Of a stretch of 64,000 nt of DNA, positions 26,201 to 32,762 are shown in pieces. This DNA is from Anodontia alba (taxonomy: Eukaryota; Mollusca; Bivalvia; Lucinida; Lucinidae). Under the pieces are notes generated by a model. That model worked only from the letters and a program-made list of their open reading frames with translations. It was not told the origin of the DNA and did not search any database. Position numbers and translations under genes: made by a program. The stretch is from positions 60,773,463 through 60,837,462 of the forward strand of contig OZ024833.1 in NCBI GenBank assembly GCA_964016985.1, in the 5' to 3' direction. Position 1 is the first letter of the stretch; each line of letters starts with the position of its first letter.

Positions 26201-28178
26201 ATGTTACATACTGAACTATTTTTCTTATTTTTTTTCTTCAGAAAACAGGCTTATACATGTCATGAAAATTGTCTCCAAAGGAGACAAAGTGCATGAAATG
26301 TCAGATCCTATTTTCTGGGGAAAATAAGAAAAATAAAATGGTGTCTGCTGAAAATTTTACCCAGAGTGTTTAGTGTTATGTTAAGCGATTATTTACCTGT
26401 TCAGGATAACCAGACATCCAAAACTTCTGCTGGTGTCCAGTAAAGACTCTGATCAGACTGTGCAGATGTGCAGGCTGATATGAGTCTTTTGGTGCACATC
26501 ATAAGTTGCTCTTTCTCATGTTGTGGCTCATGTGGTTATTTCCATAACTCTGTGAGTAAACTGTAGGCTTGGATGTGACCACACAGATGTGCAGGCAGAC
26601 TCGGGTCATGGCAGGTTGTGGCATATATTTAAGGTCAGTTTTAAGTCAGAGACTCTCAGATGTTGATCTTTAAAGCACTTAGCAAATTGAAGCAGAATGG
26701 CAGAACACAACATGTATATTTTTTTTTATTTTTTTTTTTTTTTTTTGTCAGAAAATAAGACTTTGCATTTCATGTGAATTGTCTGCTAGACAGATAATAC
26801 AAATGAAATGTTAACCCTTGTCCTGCTGAACCCGGATATACCCTGTTTTGCAAACAGTGTAGATCCAGATCAGTTGGCTTCTGAAGAAGCCAACTGATCT
26901 GGATCTGCACTGTTTGCCATCAGGTATGCAAATTTATAGCAACAATCTGGATCAAGTGATCTGATTGGCTGAAAATTAGAAGTGGGCATGGTATCATAAT
27001 TTATTCAGCAGGATAAGGGTTAAGCAATATTTTCTCTTTTTTTCAGAGAAAATAAGTCTTGATATTTTGTGTGAAGTGGCTAATGATTCAAATAAAATTT
27101 CAAGCCTTATTCTCTCAGAAATTTAAAAAACAAAAAAATCAGGGCCCAGTTGTTCAAAACTAACGATGTCGTTAGTTAACGATTCGTTACAATTTACATC
27201 GTATGATATGCAAATATGCTGAAATTTTTTGCTGAAAAAAATGTGAGTAGCTTTTGCATTGCAAAAGCTACTCACATTTTTTCAGCAAAAAATATCAGAA
27301 TATTGTATATTGAATCCGCTAAAACAGTTAACGAAATGACCCTTAACAAGCTCATTAAGCTAACAATGCTTTGAACAACCGGGCCCAAAATGCTATTTGC
27401 AGCAGTTTTGATTAGTACTTTAACCCATTGTAGTCTGGAAACCATAAAAGGGTAACTTGCAAACTGTGCAGACACAGATATAGTATTGGGGAGTTCATTC
27501 AGTCTACAATGGGTTAAGGGTTTAACTTTTTTTCCCCTTACATTTTGGCAGATGATGCTTATGAAATATTTAACCATATACTCTCTGAAAAAATTAAAAA
27601 AATGAAATCAAAATGCCGTCTGCTACATTTGTGATTAGCACTTGAGTTAACTAGGGCCAAGTTGTTCAAGACTAACGATGGCATTAGTTAACGTATCATT
27701 AAAACTTTGATCATCAAATACTGCTTATACATTAATATTTTTGCTGAAAAAAATTTGAATAGCTTTTGCATTTGCAAAAGCTACTCACATTTTTCTGCAA
27801 AAATACTGTGAATAAGATATTGTACTTACTAGAACAGTTAACATTTTGACCACTAACAACTTACAAGCTCGTTAAGCTAACGATGCTTTGAACAACTGGG
27901 CCCTGTTTTTTTTTTCCTTACAATTGGCATGTGATTCAAATGCAATGTCAAAAACCTCATTCTCTCTGAAAATTAAAAAATGCCATCTGCTGAATATTGA
28001 TTGGCACTTTGAGGGTTAACCTGTTTGTTTCCTTATATTTCAGAATATGGTTTTCCAGCTCTACAACCCAGCGAGTGGTAAATGTCTGGTTCCTGTTAAA
28101 AAAGACAATACTTATTATCTTACTATTGAAATCTGCTCCAACAATCCAAACTCAGCATTTAAAATGCTGGAAAGATAG
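8073..28178 (+). CDS. GALNT11: GALNT11-like polypeptide N-acetylgalactosaminyltransferase (9 exons, 5' end missing)
   Basis: This is the C-terminal 471 residues of a Golgi enzyme that transfers GalNAc from UDP-GalNAc to Ser/Thr of proteins, starting mucin-type O-glycans. Joined exons: 8073-8239, 9035-9165, 10724-10968, 13004-13121, 15779-15931, 17734-17865, 21781-21864, 23557-23808, 28044-28178. All introns are GT..AG and all phases agree. Counting from the first whole codon, the GT-A domain shows a DSH metal motif (105-107), WGGEN (210-214) and VGH (236-238). A GMPKK-type linker leads into a ricin lectin domain with three repeats (344-471). The wording around the [20 protein letters not shown] stretch fits the GALNT11 branch better than other isoforms, from memory of the family. 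The family is usually about 600 residues, so roughly 130 N-terminal residues (cytosolic tail, membrane anchor, stem) are encoded upstream of the window. Assignment to GALNT is near certain; the exact orthologue group is likely but not proven. Confidence 0.93.
8320..8412. repeat. Palindrome of the B type in intron 1
   Basis: GCAAACAGTGTAGACCCTGA then CAGACTGCTCCT/AGGAGCAGTCTG form a long near-perfect hairpin without recognised family ends. The rest of the 795-bp intron (8240-9034) shows a weak second palindrome arm near 8935 and nothing else. Confidence 0.6.
9035..9165 (+). CDS. GALNT11: GALNT exon 2: GLIRAR region
   Basis: The acceptor is TTCTACAG. Two bases finish the split Ala codon, then 43 codons run through [18 protein letters not shown] to GE, the conserved stretch just before the metal-binding motif. 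The donor is GTAATC and the exon ends on a codon boundary. Confidence 0.93.
9379..9796. mobile_element. H-family MITE split by a SINE body
   Basis: Left end near AATAACCTTAAGTACTGGG, right end CCCAATACTTAGG..ATACGGTA, with inner AGACACATCAACAGG-type and AGGACAAGTATGGTAAGG blocks. The central palindrome (CAGATCAGATGCTGCAGA) is cut at 9450 by a SINE lacking its tRNA head. Confidence 0.6.
9451..9661 (+). mobile_element. 5'-truncated tRNA-derived SINE
   Basis: The body starts ATTTTCATGAAATAC and runs through GGTTAACCTCTTAGAGGAC to the tail CATAAAACCTCAACAC. The A and B boxes are missing. Confidence 0.6.
9970..10260 (+). mobile_element. tRNA-derived SINE with A-rich tail
   Basis: A diverged head (GACCAGGAAGTCACGCC) precedes GAGATTGATCATGAAATAT, GATTAACTCCTTAGAGGAC and CCATAAAACCTCAAC followed by an A run. 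10261-10723 has no recognised feature apart from an N-family-like end near 10470. Confidence 0.6.
10724..10968 (+). CDS. GALNT11: GALNT exon 3: DxH metal motif
   Basis: The exon opens with [14 protein letters not shown] (residues 105 and 107) is the family's DxH motif, which holds Mn2+ and the UDP phosphates. It continues with the [11 protein letters not shown] region and [12 protein letters not shown], typical of the GALNT core. It has 81 codons plus two bases, and GA is completed by A of the next exon to give Glu. The donor is GTAAGT. Confidence 0.95.
11000..11391. mobile_element. C-family MITE containing an A-family MITE
   Basis: The left half (AAAGCACTAATCATAACTGC, ATAAGGCTTGGCATTTC) ends at 11138. 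The right half (AGAATGTTGTCTGCTGTAAT, TGCTTAACACTTTGC) resumes after 11339. Between them is an A-family element bounded by TTAA on both sides. Confidence 0.65.
11139..11339 (+). mobile_element. A-family MITE nested at a TTAA
   Basis: TTAACCCTCGTCCTGCTGAA starts it and TTCAGCAGG..GTTAA ends it. The centre is GATCAGTTGCCAACTGATC within AACAGTGTAGATCC arms. The - strand 94-codon frame across it is not a gene. Confidence 0.7.
11510..11635. repeat. Partial H-family copy
   Basis: AGACAGTGTAGACC then CATCTGATCTGGGTCTACAC and the end AATACTTAGGGTAAATAC. The rest of intron 3 from 11640 to 12360 shows a TACTTTTAC..-rich sequence with a GCTTGGTC inverted pair near 11765-11850 and no gene. Confidence 0.45.
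12363..12992. mobile_element. L-family MITE containing a SINE
   Basis: It carries GGGACCATGGAAATTTG, the palindrome arm TATGTTGAGTGTACTTATT and the end TCATTGAAGTTTTACTGTA. The copy at 28300-28642 has the same order and TA-flanked ends. The right end lies 10 bases before the GALNT exon 4 acceptor. Confidence 0.6.
12519..12823 (+). mobile_element. tRNA-derived SINE, full length, perfect target duplication
   Basis: Head CTCGGTGGCTCAGTTGGATG (A box) and ACGGGTTCAACCCCCG (B box) are well kept, so this is the best family member here. Body TGATCATGAAATATTTTC, AGAATGTGCACAATACTGG, tail TGTAAAACCTCAACACAAAC. CATACATTTT occurs on both sides (12509-12518 and 12824-12833). Confidence 0.85.
13004..13121 (+). 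CDS. GALNT11: GALNT exon 4: [10 protein letters not shown] and WGGEN motifs
   Basis: One base completes Glu, then 39 codons hold [11 protein letters not shown] and [14 protein letters not shown]. The WGGEN segment is the family hallmark that lines the active site. The donor is GTAAGA. The acceptor lies only about 10 bases after the end of an L-family MITE, so part of the region 5' of the acceptor is transposon-derived. Confidence 0.95.
13262..14689. mobile_element. CAGGG-ended DNA transposon, non-autonomous, 1.43 kb
   Basis: The ends are inverted: CAGGGTTCGC at 13262 and GCGAACCCTG at 14689. AGTGT flanks both sides (13257-13261, 14690-14694), a 5-bp target duplication. Removing the element restores the central palindrome of an H-family MITE. 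CAGGG ends resemble hAT superfamily ends, although hAT usually makes 8-bp duplications. Inside are repeated TTTCGCC tracts near both ends and an antisense SINE relic. I see no transposase. Confidence 0.7.
13880..14080 (-). repeat. Diverged tRNA-derived SINE inside the CAGGG element
   Basis: On the - strand this reads a GCCTCGGAGATGG start, a B-box-like GCATTCGATCCC, and the SINE body ending in TACTGGTTAACCGCTTA. It shares the order of blocks with the intact SINE at 12519 but is much diverged. Confidence 0.5.
15041..15245 (+). mobile_element. A-family MITE in GALNT intron 4
   Basis: CCTAGTCCTGCTGAACC starts it and TTCAGCAGGACAAGGATTAA ends it. The central hairpin is CAGTTGGCTTCTAAGAAGCC. The left TTAA has mutated to TTAC. 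15246-15778 contains no recognised feature. Confidence 0.7.
15779..15931 (+). CDS. GALNT11: GALNT exon 5: IWQCGG and third metal-ligand region
   Basis: There are 51 codons in phase 0. [20 protein letters not shown] carries the His (residue 238) that serves as the third Mn2+ ligand in characterised GALNTs. [19 protein letters not shown] then VWMDDYI follow. The RRPYGSP wording resembles GALNT11. The donor is GTAAGG. Confidence 0.95.
15943..16460. repeat. K-family MITE remnants in GALNT intron 5
   Basis: CCACAACCTCTTTATAACAC follows the exon 5 donor closely. A TATAGATTATAT-like/ATGGTCATTTTT palindrome arm occurs near 16370-16440. The two may be one broken copy. The rest of the intron to 17250 has no clear feature. 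Confidence 0.4.
17255..17690. repeat. Two H-family copies before GALNT exon 6
   Basis: A partial copy (AAGCAAACAGTGTAGATG) is followed at 17470-17690 by a fuller one with GGCCTGAGCAAAGAGTG, a GCATACTGCAGC centre and the end ATATTTAGGGTAAATATG. Confidence 0.5.
17734..17865 (+). CDS. GALNT11: GALNT exon 6: end of catalytic domain
   Basis: There are 44 codons in phase 0. The exon holds [10 protein letters not shown], then [19 protein letters not shown] and [11 protein letters not shown], the conserved junction before the lectin linker. The donor is GTAAAT. The next intron (3.9 kb) is filled by a MITE with a Helentron-like element inserted into it. Confidence 0.95.
17893..19996. mobile_element. 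C-family MITE split by the Helentron-like element
   Basis: The left part is AAAGTACCAAACAAAATTG to TCTATTTATT. The right part is ATTACTACTTTTCAGAG through the ATCTGCTAAGCAGATAAT palindrome to TTGGCACTTTAGGGTTAA. The joined halves match other C copies. Confidence 0.65.
17936..19826 (+). mobile_element. Helentron/HINE-like element with 145-bp core containing an inverted motif
   Basis: Left end AGCTCACCTGAGCACG, then (GTCCGTC)n, then about ten units of ~145 bp. Each unit holds a CAAGATGGC..GCCATCTTG inverted repeat (units near 18162, 18307, 18451, 18597, 18742). Right end CAGGTGAGC, a GGCCCGTGGACC stem and CTCTTGTTT. The short open frames here are shadows of the repeat. It lies in a GALNT intron inside a C-family MITE whose halves are at 17893-17935 and 19827-19996. 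Confidence 0.75.
20320..20592. repeat. M-family MITE
   Basis: GCTGAGCATGAATTTTTCTC and TATTAGCAGAGAAATTTTC form inverted arms around AATGCCAACAATAGTTGGCA. Related copies are at 20940-21112 and 38928-39205. A CCTCTTTCTTCTCTG-rich tract lies before it (20150-20250). Confidence 0.5.
20728..20935 (+). mobile_element. A-family MITE in GALNT intron 6
   Basis: TTAACCCTTGTCCTGC..  to AATAACAAGGGTTAA with both TTAA flanks. The central arms are ATCATTTGGAAGAAGCCAAC, partly decayed. An M-family copy follows at 20940-21112. Confidence 0.7.
21380..21732. mobile_element. D-family MITE with an A-rich insert
   Basis: Arms GACATTTCAAGCAAATTGTC/GACAATTTGCATGAAATGTC around CTCCTAGGGAG, then a 120-base AAC/A-rich run (21557-21682), then the end AAAGAGTGGTAAAGGTTAA. 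It stops 48 bases before GALNT exon 7. Confidence 0.6.
21781..21864 (+). CDS. GALNT11: GALNT exon 7: linker to lectin domain
   Basis: There are 28 codons in phase 0 between a TTTTAAG acceptor and a GTGAGT donor. The product is basic ([15 protein letters not shown]) and joins in frame to the first lectin repeat in the next exon, so the pairing of the two exons is well supported. The weaker conservation is normal for this linker. A diverged echo of the acceptor region occurs near 21315. Confidence 0.85.
21949..22082. repeat. Palindromic MITE with the F-type centre
   Basis: AATTCTGGGATAATTG and AATTGTCCCAGAATT are inverted ends. The centre is ATATGTTATGGGTACC..GAGTACCCACAACATATG. This is the same centre found in families L and N. 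Confidence 0.6.
22420..22638. mobile_element. I-family MITE (TTAA)
   Basis: TTAACCCATTGTAG and CTACAATGGGTTAA are the inverted ends. The centre is a diverged CAGATCAGATGCTGCAG palindrome. Other copies are at 24475-24706, 27420-27517 and probably 62397-62560. Confidence 0.7.
22673..23195. mobile_element. H-family MITE split near its end by a SINE
   Basis: It has ACCATACTTATCCTAAAATT, TGATATGTCTAAAATATTGC and a decayed palindrome, then ATACTAAGGGTTATTA. After the SINE the motif repeats and leads to ACAGTATCA. Confidence 0.55.
22868..23178 (+). mobile_element. tRNA-derived SINE with target duplication
   Basis: Head GGCCTCTGTGGCTGAGTTGG, B-box region GCGGGTTTGACCCCTGC, tail GGGCCGTAAAACC. AAGGGTTATTA is present on both sides (22857-22867 and 23179-23189). 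Confidence 0.8.
23300..23502 (-). mobile_element. A-family MITE before the lectin exon
   Basis: The reverse copy keeps CAAATTCACATACTGAATGG, the perfect hairpin CAGTTGGCTTCTTCAGAAGC and the end CAGCATGACAAGGGTTGA. It ends 55 bases before GALNT exon 8. Confidence 0.6.
23557..23808 (+). CDS. GALNT11: GALNT exon 8: ricin-type lectin repeats alpha and beta
   Basis: There are 84 codons in phase 0. The alpha repeat has CLE (352-354, where a CLD motif is usual) and QRW (378-380). The beta repeat has CMD (395-397) and QSW (420-422), so it keeps the Asp expected of a sugar-binding repeat. In GALNTs this domain binds GalNAc already on the substrate and steers site choice. The donor is GTAGTG. Confidence 0.95.
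23820..24195. repeat. Two D-family MITEs back to back
   Basis: The first (23820-23975) starts at the exon 8 donor region. The second (23968-24195) has a half-arm repeated: GGAGACAATTTGCATGAAAT occurs twice at 24064-24118. Both carry the CTTATTTTTCC and ATCTGCTGA blocks. Confidence 0.55.
24217..24462. mobile_element. E-family MITE
   Basis: Ends GGGCCCAGTTTTTGAAAGC and AAACAACTGGGCCC are inverted. The central perfect palindrome is AGCTTTTGCA ATGCAAAAGCT flanked by AAAATGTGA..TCACATTTTT. Confidence 0.7.
24475..24706. mobile_element. I-family MITE
   Basis: TTAACCCATTTTAGACTGAA to ACTAAAAATGGGTTAA, TTAA on both sides. The centre has AACAGTGGAGACCCAGATTA and CATCTGATCTGGGTCTGCAC arms. Confidence 0.7.
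25028..26160. repeat. Hairpins in GALNT intron 8, one CpG-rich
   Basis: A T-type hairpin (TCTAAAAGTAAAGAATTTGC/GCAAATTCTTTCCTTTTAGA) is at 25036-25105. From 25683 to 25853 a long hairpin has GGGGATAACTG..CAGTTATCCCC ends and TTACGG/CCGTAA arms. 25910-26063 is CpG-rich (GATGACGTCGG, ATCGCAGAATATACCGTCGC) and ends GAGTGCATTAGAATA. No exon is seen. Confidence 0.5.
26167..26378. mobile_element. D-family MITE
   Basis: TTAATGCTTGGCACACTGGG to TTTACCCAGAGTGTTTAGTG. The central hairpin is TGTCTCCAAAGGAGACA. 26385-26640 then holds a J-type repeat (ATCAGACTGTGCAGATGTGC). Confidence 0.6.
26660..27130. mobile_element. C-family MITE containing an A-family MITE
   Basis: The left half has AAAGCACTTAGCAAATTGAA, a T-rich run and GTCTGCTAGACAGATAAT. 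The right half (TTTCAGAGAAAATAAGTC) resumes after 27023. The insert is bounded by TTAA on both sides. Confidence 0.6.
26811..27023 (+). mobile_element. A-family MITE, best preserved copy
   Basis: TTAACCCTTGTCCTGCTGAA and TTCAGCAGGATAAGGGTTAA are long inverted ends. The centre is the perfect hairpin CAGTTGGCTTCTGAAGAAGC within AACAGTGTAGATCCAGATC arms. The right side carries GATTGGCTGAAAATTAGAAG. Confidence 0.8.
27141..27387. mobile_element. E-family MITE
   Basis: Ends AGGGCCCAGTTGTTCAAA and TTTGAACAACCGGGCCC. The centre is GCTTTTGCATTGCAAAAGC in a longer perfect palindrome. An I-family short copy (27420-27517) follows, then a second E copy at 27653-27903. Confidence 0.75.
27420..27517. mobile_element. 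I-family MITE, internally deleted
   Basis: TTAACCCATTGTAGTCTGG to AGTCTACAATGGGTTAA in only 98 bp. The palindromic centre is largely gone. It sits at a TTAA inside a C-type repeat. Confidence 0.65.
27653..27903. mobile_element. E-family MITE
   Basis: AGGGCCAAGTTGTTCAAG to GAACAACTGGGCCC with centre GCTTTTGCATTTGCAAAAGC. It lies 140 bases before the last GALNT exon. Confidence 0.7.
28044..28178 (+). CDS. GALNT11: GALNT last exon: lectin repeat gamma and stop
   Basis: There are 44 codons and a TAG stop. The exon has [18 protein letters not shown] with the repeat's Cys-Leu (441-442). The closing QxW of the repeat is replaced by an SAFKM stretch, and the usual Asp after CL is Val, so gamma probably keeps its fold but not sugar binding. 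I see no strong poly(A) signal close by. The first AATAAA is around 29018, past an L and an E-family MITE. Confidence 0.92.
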   Translation, partial: NMVFQLYNPASGKCLVPVKKDNTYYLTIEICSNNPNSAFKMLER

Positions 28179-28299
28179 CATTGCAGATTAGCTGGAATTT
28201 CGGGCTCCAGTTCTGTTGTTAGTTTTCAGACGACAATATGAGGTTGTTCTAAGTCATTCATCGAAAGTGGTTTTCTGTGATCATGTTGGATAAACTCTA

Positions 28300-28642
28300 C
28301 AGTAAAACCTCAATGGCTCAGACATCTTTGGGACCATGGAAATTTATTCGAGACATGAGTAGTTCGCCACTGAGGGTTAATCATGGTGCCATGTTAGGAA
28401 TCAAACAGCAATAATTTAGGGATTTTTTTTCCATTTTCTACACAATAATTGTATATTGAGTATACTCATTAGAATTGCCTCAATGAGGCTATTCTAATGA
28501 GTACACACAACATACAATTTCATGATAAAATAAGAAAATTTCCCTAAATATTTGCTTTCTTGAGCTATTGGACGAATTTCGTAAGGACTGAATTAGCCAT
28601 GGTAAATGAGCTGTTGGTGTTCAAGATACTGAGGTTTAACTG
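28300..28642. mobile_element. L-family MITE, full length with TA flanks
   Basis: CAGTAAAACCTCAATGG and GAGGTTTAACTG are inverted ends, with TA at 28298-28299 and 28643-28644, as for Tc1/mariner-type MITEs. The centre is ATTGCCTCAATGAGGC in TGAGTATACTCATT arms. It lies in the likely 3' UTR of GALNT. Confidence 0.7.
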
Positions 28643-28779
28643 TATAATCGTTGCGCTTGGAAACAAAGAAAACGTAAAAGAATGAAAATTGGAGTCTGGG
28701 TTTCATTGAGACTCTTCATATCACAGCAATGGAGTTAGCACGGCTGCATACACTCCTTAGAATGGCTAAAGTGGATATC

Positions 28780-28977
28780 AGGGCCCAGTTGTTCAAAGCG
28801 TTGTTAGCTTAACGAGCTCGTTAAGGGTCATTTCGTTAACTGTTTTAGCAGATTCAATATACTGCAAAAGCTACTCACATTTTTTCAGCAAAAAATTTCA
28901 GAATATTTGCGTTCACTCGATGTAAATTTTAACGAATCGTTAACTAACGACATCGTTAGCTTTGAACAACTGGGCCC
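28780..28977. mobile_element. E-family MITE with half its centre lost
   Basis: GGGCCCAGTTGTTCAAAGCG to GAACAACTGGGCCC. One palindrome arm (CAAAAGCTACTCACATTTTT) remains and the other is deleted. Confidence 0.65.
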
Positions 28978-29219
28978 AGTTTTCCAAGATGCCAGATTGG
29001 GTTCAATGAGCCAATGAAATAAAAATCATCTCCCAGAATTTATGAGCCACCTGTGGGATAAATATCTTCGGACATGTGTGTCAAGTGAAACTGCAGATCA
29101 GCCTGCACATCTGTGCAGTCTGGTATGTCTTGGCTGGGCATTTTAGATAGCCAGATGATCATGGTTTATTCAGGCAGTTAGCAAAATGCTCTGATCAACT
29201 TGCAGGTCTGCTCAAGCTA

Positions 29220-29442
29220 CCGTAATAATCCTAAATATTGGGACAGACAGGCTGGGCAAACAGTGTAGACCCAGATTAGATGCTGCAGAATGTGGCGTCT
29301 GATCTGGGTCTACACTGTTTTGCCATTCATCCAGACCTATTTAAGACAAGTCACCGAGTAGTAAAATAGATTTTTTCGAATTTTAGGACAAGTATGGTAA
29401 GGAGTTAAGGTGTCCCAGTACCTAACGGTCAATACGGTAATC
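29220..29442. mobile_element. H-family MITE, complete
   Basis: ACCGTAATAATCCTAAATATTGG.. style left end shortened here to ACCGTAATAATCC, and right end GTCAATACGGTA. The centre is GATGCTGCAGAATGTGGCG with AACAGTGTAGACCCAGATTA arms. 29480-29720 is a J-type repeat. Confidence 0.7.
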
Positions 29443-30108
29443 TGAGTATTTACTGGCTGCAAATGTCCAACAATCAATTATTTAACACTGTGGCTCATAT
29501 AGGCCACACCATGCAAAAATGTGTTTTCGGGTATGTTCGGACAGTCAAGGCCCAGATCAGCCTGCCTGTCGGTGCAGTCTGATCGGGACCTTCATTGATC
29601 GCTAACAGAACCATTGGATACTACAGAATATATGGATAGAGAGCGAAGGCCTGGATGATATTTTGTGCATGCACATGATGATCTGGATCTTGCAAATGTT
29701 TGAAGGCACTTTTTGGCTTGACGTGACCTTCGGACAAACCTCTTTATACCGACACTTGATACTACAATAAAATTTGTTATAATGACAATCTGACTGTCAC
29801 GAAACCTTTACTTAAGAGGTAACAATAAGTCGCAAATTACGCAAGAATATTGTATTTAATACTATAAAGCAACAAATGATTTGGGTATTTGTAAAATTGC
29901 CTCACTGAGGCAATTCTAACAAATACCCAAAATGCCAGTTTATGGGAAAACAACAACAAAACAAAATCTTTCTTACATATCAATATGCTTATTAAGTATT
30001 CTTTACAATAGCAAATTCATTTTAATGGCTACGTCTTTGGGAACAAATGTTGTTGTTGTAACGAGGGTTCACTGAATATGTTTCTGCAGAAGTATGAAAA
30101 ACATTAAT

Positions 30109-30453
30109 CTGAATACCCTATTTACCCTAAATATTTGGACATATATGAGCAAACAGTGTAGGCCCTGATCAGATGCCACAGAATTCTGTGGCATCTGATC
30201 TGGGTCTGCACTGTTTGTTACTTGTCCACCAGTTTTAGACACATGATGGTGTTGATGAAGGTGATGATTTGGTGTGTGTCCTCTTTCAACATTACTTAAG
30301 TCATATTGAGAAAATAAATGGGTGATAATAGAAAGGTCTTAGCAATGACGCGCCATTTAGACAGTTCACTGGGTAGTAAAATGGAGGTTCAAATTTTAGG
30401 ACAAATATGATAAGAAGCTGAAGTGTCCCAATATTTAGGGTAAATATGGTACT
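30109..30453. mobile_element. H-family MITE with internal extra sequence
   Basis: TACCCTAAATATTTGGACAT to ATTTAGGGTAAATATGG. The centre is the perfect hairpin GATGCCACAGAATTCTGTGG. About 100 extra bases (30245-30345) separate CAGTTTTAGACACAT from the normal right part. Confidence 0.65.
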
Positions 30454-30764
30454 TCACTTATAGAAACTCCTGTAAAATATTTACTCAAAATTTTTGGATA
30501 AATATGCCTGAGTGAATAATATTAAACATAGATCAGACTGGGTCTGTGTTCTTTGCCATTCATCCAATGCCAGTGCCAAAGCTAGAAAGTCTGATTGTTT
30601 TAATTTTCAGTAAAGATAGGGTAAAAATGACTATTTAAGGAAATAAAAGTTTCTGTAGAGTGGTAGATAAGAGAATAATAATGAAGCTGATCAGTGTGTA
30701 TGTAGACCTAGATCAGTCAGCATTCTAGTTGGGCTTTCAAAAAAAGTTTGAATATTTTTCTTAT

Positions 30765-31030
30765 ACACTGGAACCCTGTTATAAGAAGGCCGATTGTAAG
30801 ATGGTTTCGGATATAAAACTGATTAAAGGTGGACCCAGAAGTGTTGTATCCAAACAAAATCATATAGATTATATAGAAAAATGACCATTTATGGTCATTT
30901 TTCTATATAATCTATACATTTTTGATGGGATACAACAGGGTTGTTAAACAAATAATGTATAGATTATATAGAAGAATGACCATTTATGGTAATTTTTATA
31001 TATAATCTATACAATTTTGTAGGGATACAA
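30765..31030. repeat. K-family centre present twice in tandem
   Basis: The palindrome TATAGATTATATAG..ATGACCATTTATGGTCAT..CTATATAATCTATA occurs at 30866-30922 and 30956-31012. The K-like end ACTGGAACCCTGTTATAAG is at 30768. Confidence 0.6.
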
Positions 31031-31344
31031 CACAGTTGTTTAGCTAACATGGTTTTTGGTTTGGATTCCAGTAGTAGTGTTATTAAGAAGTTGTGGTGTA
31101 TCTCCACAAAAATGCAATGTGATACTCAGAGAAGCACCTCACTGATGCAGAATCTTTTGGCAAAAAGTCAGAGGTCGTGATCAAACGAGAGTGTGGATGC
31201 ACAGGAGCATGCGGGTATTCACTGTCAGATTATATACTGGCCCAAAAAAGAAATGCAACACTTCTAAACTGCAAAGAAAAGTAAGATTAATACATTATTT
31301 TAGTCCGTTGCAATTAAAAAAGTTATCTGTATATGTTTTACTCT

Positions 31345-31485
31345 TTTGCTGTGAATCCCATAAAAATTTTCATCTTGTGTAATGAAAACATCAGTATTTT
31401 CAGGGGTGTGAAGCACGAGTGAAAATTTGAATGTTTTCATTACACGAGATGAAAATTTTTATGGTATTCACTGGTATTCACTGAA
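31345..31485. repeat. Inverted repeat ATAAAAATTTTCATC
   Basis: CCCATAAAAATTTTCATCTT with GTGTAATGAAAACATC and its inverse GTTTTCATTACACGAGATG form a stem around TTTTCAGGGGTGTGAAGC. Confidence 0.55.
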
Positions 31486-32538
31486 CAAGAGTAAATTTTC
31501 TTTTAATTTTAATGTTTACATGCCAATGCGTGCTTCTGACATTATAACTAACGTCACCAATTAAAACATGAACATCATGGTGTCCCCTTTCACAGCTTTT
31601 AAAGCACTAGAGAGACAAAAACAAAAAAAAAACAATTCAGTAAATTAAAATAATCTTGTTACCAAAATGCTCCTTACATTCTAACTATAAGAAAATGCAT
31701 ACCGACACTTGAGAGTTTTGCTCAGAAACAGAAGTTAAAAGGAGTTAAAAAAAAAACCGAAGTGGGATCGGCATCTGTTACAGATGCAATGAAGACAACC
31801 GAAGTAATCCGAAACCAGTAATGAAATTAACATCGACTTGTTATTTTTCACTTGTGCAAATATTGTATTCATTCACTTGTGAAAATATCATTTTATTCAT
31901 TTTGGATAAACTTTGATATCACCACTTGCATAAAATAAACAATTCAAATATACCCTTTTTATTGTAAATATACATGCATGTTTTATATACTACTGTCCTT
32001 TCAACATTCTTTTGAAAGACGTTTTTTGCTTGGTGTTCTATAACAAATAAAAATGTTTTAGTCTGATTGACCAAATCTTATAAGGAACCATTTGTCTTTT
32101 CTGTTTCTGCCCTTTGTTTTCAAATATTTACTGTAAAGTAAATTCAACGGCCAAAAATGGATCTGATTTTTGTAGTAAATTGGATTTTTGGACATTTTTA
32201 ATTAGAAATAATTTGTGCTTTTCCTCACAGATTTTAAATTTTTATTGTTCCAAAACAATATTTTGAAAATTTCAGAAATTTTGAACAAACAGGCCTTGTT
32301 AAACCTGCATTTAACTACTTACCCAGTTGATTTTTGCATAATTTGCAGCCATTTTTACTATGGGGAAAAATATGAAAATATTCAAAGCTTTTAAAACAAT
32401 TGATTACAATAAAACATTTTGTGCATAGGGAGTTACAACAAATGGTTTTGCATTGAATTGTGACAAAAGTTTGCAAATTAACTTCTTCCATGTAAAGTGT
32501 CAAGTAAAAAAGGACTTTCTGAAAAGTGTCGAAAGCAC
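31486..32538. other. Intergenic, nothing recognised
   Basis: This is AT-rich DNA without a convincing open frame, palindrome or repeat known from elsewhere in the window. Confidence 0.5.
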
Positions 32539-32762
32539 AGTACAGTAATAACCCTAAATATTGGGACAGACAGGCCTGAGCAAACAGTGTAGGCCCAGAT
32601 CAGAAGCTGCAGAATGTGGCATCTAATCAGTGTCTACATTGTTTGTCTCTCATCCAGCACTATTTTAGACACATCAACAGGTAGTAAAATAGACTTTTTT
32701 TCAAATTCTAGGAAGTATGGTAAGGAGTTAAGGTGTCCCAATACTTAGGATAAATACAGAAG
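32539..32762. mobile_element. H-family MITE
   Basis: CAGTAATAACCCTAAATATT to CTTAGGATAAATACAG, centre AAGCTGCAGAATGTGGC, inner ACACATCAACAGGTAGTAAA. 32870-33080 then holds a J-type hairpin (CAGCCTGTGTGAATGCACAG). Confidence 0.65.
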
